Source: Phycisphaerae bacterium
Lineage (GTDB): Bacteria; Planctomycetota; Phycisphaerae; Phycisphaerales; SM1A02
Length of the DNA: 10,188 nucleotides
Assembly: GCA_002690755.1 (NCBI GenBank)
Contig: NZFT01000025.1
Span: forward strand, 1 to 10,188
Reading direction: 5' to 3'
The position numbers and the translations under genes were made by a program. Below are positions 6,121-10,188 of this stretch, in pieces. The notes under the pieces are model-generated. The model saw only the letters and a program-made list of their open reading frames with translations, had not been told where the DNA came from and did no database searches. Numbering within the stretch: position 1 is the first letter of the stretch; each line of letters starts with the position of its first letter.

Positions 6121-6921
6121 TTGACTGACCGTCGCCCAGATTTGAGAACCCGCGCCCTCGGGGACCGCTCCCGACCCGGCTGTTCTTCACGTCTCGGCTT
6201 CAGCGTCATCGAGCTTGTCGTGGTGCTCGCGGTGATCGTGGTGCTGACCTCGCTCCTGCTCCCCGGACTCGAAGTCGCGAGAAAGGGTGCACGGCGTTTG
6301 GTCTGTTCCTCCAACCAGCGACAGATCGGCGTGTCGTTCCTGATCTTCGGCAGCGACAACAACGATCGCCTCCCCGAATCTCGTTTTCAAATGGTCAACC
6401 GGCCCGCCAACATGATGGCGTTGAACTCCGGCGACCTCAACGACGAGGTCGGTGTCCCCGGATTCGACGGAATCGGCATCCTCTGGGAAGGTCGCTACAT
6501 CGACTCGCCCGCGTCGTGCTTCTGTCCGGCACACCGCGGCCAGCACACTTTCGAGCGTGCAAAGGCCCTTCTCGGCGAGACGCAGGGAACCGGCCCGGAA
6601 ATCGCGTTCTGCAACTACCACTACACGGGGCATCAGAAGCGATCTCAGGACGAACCCCTCATGGGTCCGACCCGACGACGCATGACCGATCCGAACGTGA
6701 TCCTGCTCACCGACGGGCTGCGGAGCCGATCCGACTTTAACCACGAGTCGGGATTCAACGTGCTTCGAGGCGACGGCTCCACCTTCTACCAGGCCGATAC
6801 CGGATCGAAGTTCCTGAACTCCATTCCGACCGATGTGAACTTCGATGGCGAGATTGGCAGCGAGGATTCCTCCGGCATGTGGATCTTCGACATCTGGGAC
6901 GAACTCCAGATCGACGGCTGA
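6121..6921 (+). CDS. Type II secretion-like pseudopilin with H-x9-DG signature and a calcium-loop motif
   Basis: The 266-residue protein has a basic leader of 26 residues and then the prepilin peptidase site LG/FSVIE (cleavage after G26, Glu at mature position 5). The hydrophobic pilin helix is at 27-50 (FSVIELVVVLAVIVVLTSLLLPGL). It continues with CSSNQRQIG and further Cys motifs (CFCPAHRG, FCNYHYTG) seen in planctomycete relatives. The H-x9-DG signature is exact: H208, D218, G219. Such proteins are processed at the inner membrane and assemble into pseudopili or remain anchored with the globular domain outside. Near the end, residues 238-249 read DVNFDGEIGSED, matching the EF-hand/dockerin loop DxNxDGxIxxxD. 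The leader is longer than in typical pilins. Start TTG 6121 was chosen for its ribosome site; ATG 6100 is the alternative. The gene is divergent from the ECF sigma gene and may be a target. The exact role is unknown; many paralogues per genome are usual in this phylum. Confidence 0.85.
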   Translation: MTDRRPDLRTRALGDRSRPGCSSRLGFSVIELVVVLAVIVVLTSLLLPGLEVARKGARRLVCSSNQRQIGVSFLIFGSDNNDRLPESRFQMVNRPANMMALNSGDLNDEVGVPGFDGIGILWEGRYIDSPASCFCPAHRGQHTFERAKALLGETQGTGPEIAFCNYHYTGHQKRSQDEPLMGPTRRRMTDPNVILLTDGLRSRSDFNHESGFNVLRGDGSTFYQADTGSKFLNSIPTDVNFDGEIGSEDSSGMWIFDIWDELQIDG

Positions 6922-6960
6922 TCAAGATCCGCCGCGTCGCCCCCGGACGTTCGAGTCACT

Positions 6961-8094
6961 TCAATCCGAATATTCCATGACGAGCCCCCGGTGGCCACCG
7001 GCCCCGGGATCGAACGTCCGGATCGTGGTCGGACGGAATTGAGGCCGTGTCAGGGCGAAGTCGATTCGAAGCCACGGAGACTCGCGCGGCCAGGTGCCTC
7101 CCCACCACCGCCCGGCGTTCCGGAACGCGTCCTCGAACCCCGGCGCGAGCGCTGCTAGCGCTGGTGAACGAGGTGCCATGTTGAGGTCGCCGAGAATCAG
7201 TCCCGGCTGGATAGGCTGGAGACGCGCCGCGACCTTCTTCGCCATCTCCAGACGATCGACGCCCTGCTCCGAGGGAAGATCGATGACGAGTATTCTTTCC
7301 GGCAGCGGAACGCCGTCAGGCACGTCGAGTTCGATCTCCACCGCCCGGGGCGGCGACTTCACGGGCTCCATCTCGAGCCCTCGCAACGTCTCGATCACCC
7401 GCATCGAACGCACCCCGTACCGGGAGGCGACGAGCACCGAGCCCACCCAGCGAATCCGAAGTCCGCCTTCGCGAACATCCGCCGATGCCCCCCAGGCCGC
7501 GGGCAATCGCCACCCGGGGTTCACGAGGACCGTGACATCGGCATCGAGTTCGACGAGGCGATCAAGCACGCGGTCACAGTCACGAACGCCATCCACCCGA
7601 CGCTCCCCCGGGTCGTTGGCATTGAGAAACACCAGCGTCCCCGCCCCTTCCACCGACCGGTACGGCATACCCAGGTCACGCTGCAGCGTGCCGATCAGCG
7701 GCCCCACGGTGGCGAGGCTCGTGAGGGCGAGGCACCTCCACCGCCTCGGATCCCGGCCAAGAACGCTGACCATGACGGCGACCACCATGCAGAATCCGAC
7801 CGCAGCCAGCCAGGCCCAGTCGGGAAGAAGTCCGATCAGCTGAAACCGGCCTCCCGAGGCGGCGACGACGGGTGAGGACGCCCATCCCACGGACAACGCG
7901 ATCGCCACGAGGGCAGGCCAGATGGCCAGCGGGAGCCCGGAGGCCGGATCTCGTCGGTTCGGTGCCTTCACCGGTGCCAAATCGGCAGAACCCACCTCCC
8001 GACACCCCCAGAAATCGACGAGAACCGCAGGTTGGTTCTGGCATCGCCCTTGCGACTCCTCTTTCGCACCCGCAAAGGGGTGCCAGAAGCCCAT
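6961..8094 (-). CDS. Membrane-anchored endonuclease/exonuclease/phosphatase family protein, active site degenerate
   Basis: The product has 377 residues from ATG 8094. After an N-terminal segment of unclear value come three hydrophobic helices at about 54-71, 92-112 and 119-137, then an EEP domain to the end, as in YafD-like proteins. EEP landmarks are FLNAN (156-160), ILGDLNMAP (300-308, with D303 and N305), RIDFAL (343-348, with D345) and GHRGLVMEY (367-375, with H368). Two normal catalytic positions are changed. The metal-binding Glu in the usual VLQE is Asn (VLVN, 189-192), and the Asp of the terminal SDH is Gly (GGH, 366-368). Activity may be lost or altered, so a binding role is possible. 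The start is uncertain: the frame is open to ATG 8190, while GTG 7971 would begin just before the first helix. None has a clear ribosome site. It is convergent with the pseudopilin (39 bases between stops) and divergent from dnaK. The substrate is unknown. Confidence 0.8.
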   Translation of the reverse strand: MGFWHPFAGAKEESQGRCQNQPAVLVDFWGCREVGSADLAPVKAPNRRDPASGLPLAIWPALVAIALSVGWASSPVVAASGGRFQLIGLLPDWAWLAAVGFCMVVAVMVSVLGRDPRRWRCLALTSLATVGPLIGTLQRDLGMPYRSVEGAGTLVFLNANDPGERRVDGVRDCDRVLDRLVELDADVTVLVNPGWRLPAAWGASADVREGGLRIRWVGSVLVASRYGVRSMRVIETLRGLEMEPVKSPPRAVEIELDVPDGVPLPERILVIDLPSEQGVDRLEMAKKVAARLQPIQPGLILGDLNMAPRSPALAALAPGFEDAFRNAGRWWGGTWPRESPWLRIDFALTRPQFRPTTIRTFDPGAGGHRGLVMEYSD

Positions 8095-8234
8095 GAGTCG
8101 ACCGGCAGACCGGTCCCGTTCCACCCCATCCCGGGGGGATCGGACATCAGGGCATGCACCCCGCAACCGAGTCGCAGCGATGCGGCTCACCTCCCATCCA
8201 AACTAGCCAGTGATCGGAAAGGTCAACAATCACC
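8095..8234. promoter_or_regulatory. Divergent region upstream of dnaK (promoter inferred)
   Basis: These 140 bases separate the EEP gene and dnaK and should hold the dnaK promoter. I see no CIRCE element (TTAGCACTC-N9-GAGTGCTAA) and no convincing heat-shock sigma or sigma-70 boxes. Two small dyads are present: ATCCC-GGG-GGGAT (8128-8140) and CGCA-GCGA-TGCG (8173-8184). A purine-rich AAAGG (about 8218-8222) lies rather far from the ATG to be a normal ribosome site. Confidence 0.4.
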
Positions 8235-10148
8235 ATGTCAGAATCCAGCAGCAAGATCATCGGGATCGACCTCGGAACCACCAACTCGGTGGTCGCGGTC
8301 ATGGAGGGCGAACGGCCCACCGTCATCATCAACTCGACCGGAAATCGAACCACCCCCTCGGTGGTCGGCTTCACGGACAAGGGCGATCGGCTCGTCGGCC
8401 AGGCCGCCCGGCACCAGCAGGTGACCAATCCCAGCAACACCGTGTTCTCGATCAAGCGGTTCATGGGACGTCGTCACAACGAGGTCCAGCACGAAGAGAA
8501 GCTGGTCCCCTACGGCGTCATCGGCGGCGGCGACGATCTCGTCTCCGTCGAGGTCCGCGACAACGAATACACGCCGCCCGAGGTCTCGGCGATGATCCTC
8601 CGCGATCTGAAGAAGACCGCCGAGGAGTACCTCGGAGAAACCGTCGACCGGGCGGTCATCACCGTTCCCGCATACTTCAACGACGCCCAGCGACAGGCGA
8701 CCAAGGATGCCGGCGAGATCGCGGGCCTCAAGGTCGAGCGGATCATCAACGAGCCCACGGCCGCCGCCCTCGCGTACGGGCTGGAGAAGAAGAAGAACGC
8801 CCGCATCGCGGTCTTCGACCTCGGCGGCGGGACCTTCGACATCTCGATTCTCGACGTCGGCGACGGCGTGTTCGAGGTGTTGTCGAGCAACGGTGACGGC
8901 CATCTCGGTGGCGACGACTTCGACCAGCGACTCATCGACTTCATCGCCGATGAGTTCAAGAAGACCGAGGGAATCGACATTCGCAGCGACGCGATGGCGC
9001 TCCAACGTCTCAAGGAGGCCGCCGAGAAGGCGAAGATCGAGCTCTCCCAGCAGATGGAGGCCCAGGTCAATCTGCCGTTCATCACGGCGGACCAGAACGG
9101 TCCGAAGCACCTCCAGGTCACGGTCACCCGTGCGACCTTCGAATCGATCTGCAACGATCTGTTCGATCGTCTTCGCAAGCCCTGCGAGCAGGCGTTGACC
9201 GACGCGAAGATCAAGCCCGAGGACATCGCGGAAGTCGTCATGGTCGGCGGATCCACCCGGATTCCCCAGGTTCAGGAGATCGCGAAGGACATCTTCAAGA
9301 CCCCCGAACTCGACCGGTCCATCAATCCCGATGAAGTCGTCGCGATCGGCGCGGCGATCCAGGGCGGCGTCCTCATCGGTGACGTCAAGGACGTCCTTCT
9401 GCTCGACGTCACGCCGCTCTCGCTCGGCGTGGAGACCCTCGGTGGCGTGATGACCCGCCTCATCGAGCGGAACACCACGATCCCCACCTCGCGGAAGGAG
9501 ACCTTCTCCACCGCGAGCGACAACCAGAGTTCGGTGACGATCCACGTCCTGCAGGGCGAACGCGAGTTCGCGAAGGACAACCGGACCCTCGGCCAGTTCG
9601 ATCTGACCGGGATCCCCTCGGCGGCTCGTGGCACTCCCCAGATCGAAGTCGAATTCTCCATCGATGCGAACGGCATCCTCAACGTCTCCGCGACCGACAA
9701 GGCGACGGGCAAGAGCCACAACATCGAGATCAAGGGGTCGAGCGGCCTTTCCGACGACGAGATCGATCGGATGAAGCGTGATGCCGAGCAGAACGCCGAC
9801 GACGACAAGGCCAAGCGGGAGCTCGTGGAGACCCGGAACCGAGCCGAGCAGATCGCCTACTCCACGAAGAAGAGCCTCGAGGAGCACGGCGAGAAGGTCG
9901 AGGCGGAAGTTCGTGGCGAGATCGAGTCGGCCATCTCGAACCTCGAGGAGAAGATCAAGGGCGAAGACAAGCCCGCGATCGAAGCCGCGCTCGCGAACCT
10001 CGAGAAGGTCTCGACCGAGCTCGGGAAGGCCGTCTACGAGGCCAGCGCCAAGGACGCTTCCGCGAGCGAGGATCCGGGCGGTGCCGCCCCCTCCGCCGGC
10101 GAGGATGACGACGTCATCGACGCCGAGTTCGAGGTCAAGGAAGACTGA
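8235..10148 (+). CDS. dnaK: Molecular chaperone DnaK (Hsp70)
   Basis: This is a complete 637-residue cytoplasmic Hsp70, of normal bacterial length. It binds exposed hydrophobic peptide segments and releases them in an ATP-driven cycle with DnaJ and GrpE. The nucleotide-binding domain shows [15 protein letters not shown] (8-22), K74 in SIKRFMGR (matching the catalytic Lys of E. coli DnaK), [10 protein letters not shown] (193-202) and [11 protein letters not shown]. The inter-domain linker is DVLLLD (386-391). The substrate-binding domain follows with [16 protein letters not shown], then the helical lid from about residue 500. The tail ends with the conserved DDVIDAEFE. No residue looks missing. 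Start ATG 8235 gives the expected N-terminus; no strong ribosome site precedes it. No dnaJ, grpE or hrcA is present in the window; 40 bases remain downstream, so the right-hand neighbour is unknown. Some bacteria of this phylum carry more than one dnaK, so this may not be the only copy. Confidence 0.98.
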   Translation: MSESSSKIIGIDLGTTNSVVAVMEGERPTVIINSTGNRTTPSVVGFTDKGDRLVGQAARHQQVTNPSNTVFSIKRFMGRRHNEVQHEEKLVPYGVIGGGDDLVSVEVRDNEYTPPEVSAMILRDLKKTAEEYLGETVDRAVITVPAYFNDAQRQATKDAGEIAGLKVERIINEPTAAALAYGLEKKKNARIAVFDLGGGTFDISILDVGDGVFEVLSSNGDGHLGGDDFDQRLIDFIADEFKKTEGIDIRSDAMALQRLKEAAEKAKIELSQQMEAQVNLPFITADQNGPKHLQVTVTRATFESICNDLFDRLRKPCEQALTDAKIKPEDIAEVVMVGGSTRIPQVQEIAKDIFKTPELDRSINPDEVVAIGAAIQGGVLIGDVKDVLLLDVTPLSLGVETLGGVMTRLIERNTTIPTSRKETFSTASDNQSSVTIHVLQGEREFAKDNRTLGQFDLTGIPSAARGTPQIEVEFSIDANGILNVSATDKATGKSHNIEIKGSSGLSDDEIDRMKRDAEQNADDDKAKRELVETRNRAEQIAYSTKKSLEEHGEKVEAEVRGEIESAISNLEEKIKGEDKPAIEAALANLEKVSTELGKAVYEASAKDASASEDPGGAAPSAGEDDDVIDAEFEVKED

Positions 10149-10154
10149 TCCTCC

Positions 10155-10166
10155 CGCCCTCGGGCG
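10155..10166 (+). terminator. Possible small hairpin after dnaK
   Basis: CGCCC-TC-GGGCG lies seven bases after the dnaK stop, a short GC stem. No T-tract follows in the remaining 22 bases, so terminator function is doubtful. Confidence 0.2.
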
Positions 10167-10188
10167 ATTCGAAACCAGAACGGCGGGG

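Noticed and set aside
5901..6362. Minus-strand open frame across the control region and pseudopilin start
   Set aside because: It is antisense to the pilin helix and low in protein-like composition; the region is better explained as a divergent promoter.
8238..9887. 549-codon open frame antisense to dnaK
   Set aside because: Long antisense frames opposite Hsp70 genes are a known by-product of codon bias; the sequence has no motif and no start context.
1..10188. CRISPR arrays, tRNA or rRNA genes, insertion sequences, integrase or phage genes
   Set aside because: I scanned both strands for regular spaced repeats, tRNA-like cloverleaf ends, transposase motifs and terminal inverted repeats and saw none.

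Overview
The window looks like a chromosomal stretch from a GC-rich Planctomycetota bacterium, probably from the Phycisphaerae side of the phylum. This rests on family style, not a database match. The signs are a prepilin-type protein with the H-x9-DG signature, two small membrane proteins with CPxCG-type zinc ribbons, a SigK/RskA-like ECF sigma and anti-sigma pair, and frequent starts without a Shine-Dalgarno sequence. Base composition is GC-rich throughout by eye, except for an AT-richer spacer at about 4930-5330.

Layout. The left edge holds the N-terminus of an unidentified membrane-anchored protein on the minus strand (1-216). Divergent from it is a plus-strand block: two zinc-ribbon membrane proteins that overlap by four bases (267-941, 938-1804), then an ABC-F ATPase (1865-3844). 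A convergent gap full of short dyads follows. Next come, on the minus strand, a zinc-less RskA-like anti-sigma factor (4029-4919), a 409-base spacer with repeats and possible alternative RNA hairpins, and an ECF sigma factor (5329-5904). Divergent from the sigma gene is a type II-style pseudopilin (6121-6921). Convergent with that is a membrane-anchored endonuclease/exonuclease/phosphatase (EEP) protein that has lost two catalytic residues (6961-8094). A complete dnaK (8235-10148) closes the window.

How they fit together. The sigma and anti-sigma genes should form one regulatory pair: the anti-sigma holds the sigma at the inner membrane until a signal releases it. The sigma gene shares a 216-base divergent control region with the pseudopilin gene, so the pseudopilin is the most obvious candidate target. 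DnaK (folding) and the ABC-F protein (ribosome) are housekeeping functions. The two zinc-ribbon proteins and the EEP protein have no assignable pathway.

I found no clear new multi-gene defence or mobile system: no transposase, integrase, CRISPR array, tRNA or phage gene is visible. The points most worth checking are the calcium-loop pseudopilin, the catalytically degenerate EEP protein, the structured spacer between the sigma and anti-sigma genes, and the shared sigma/pseudopilin control region.
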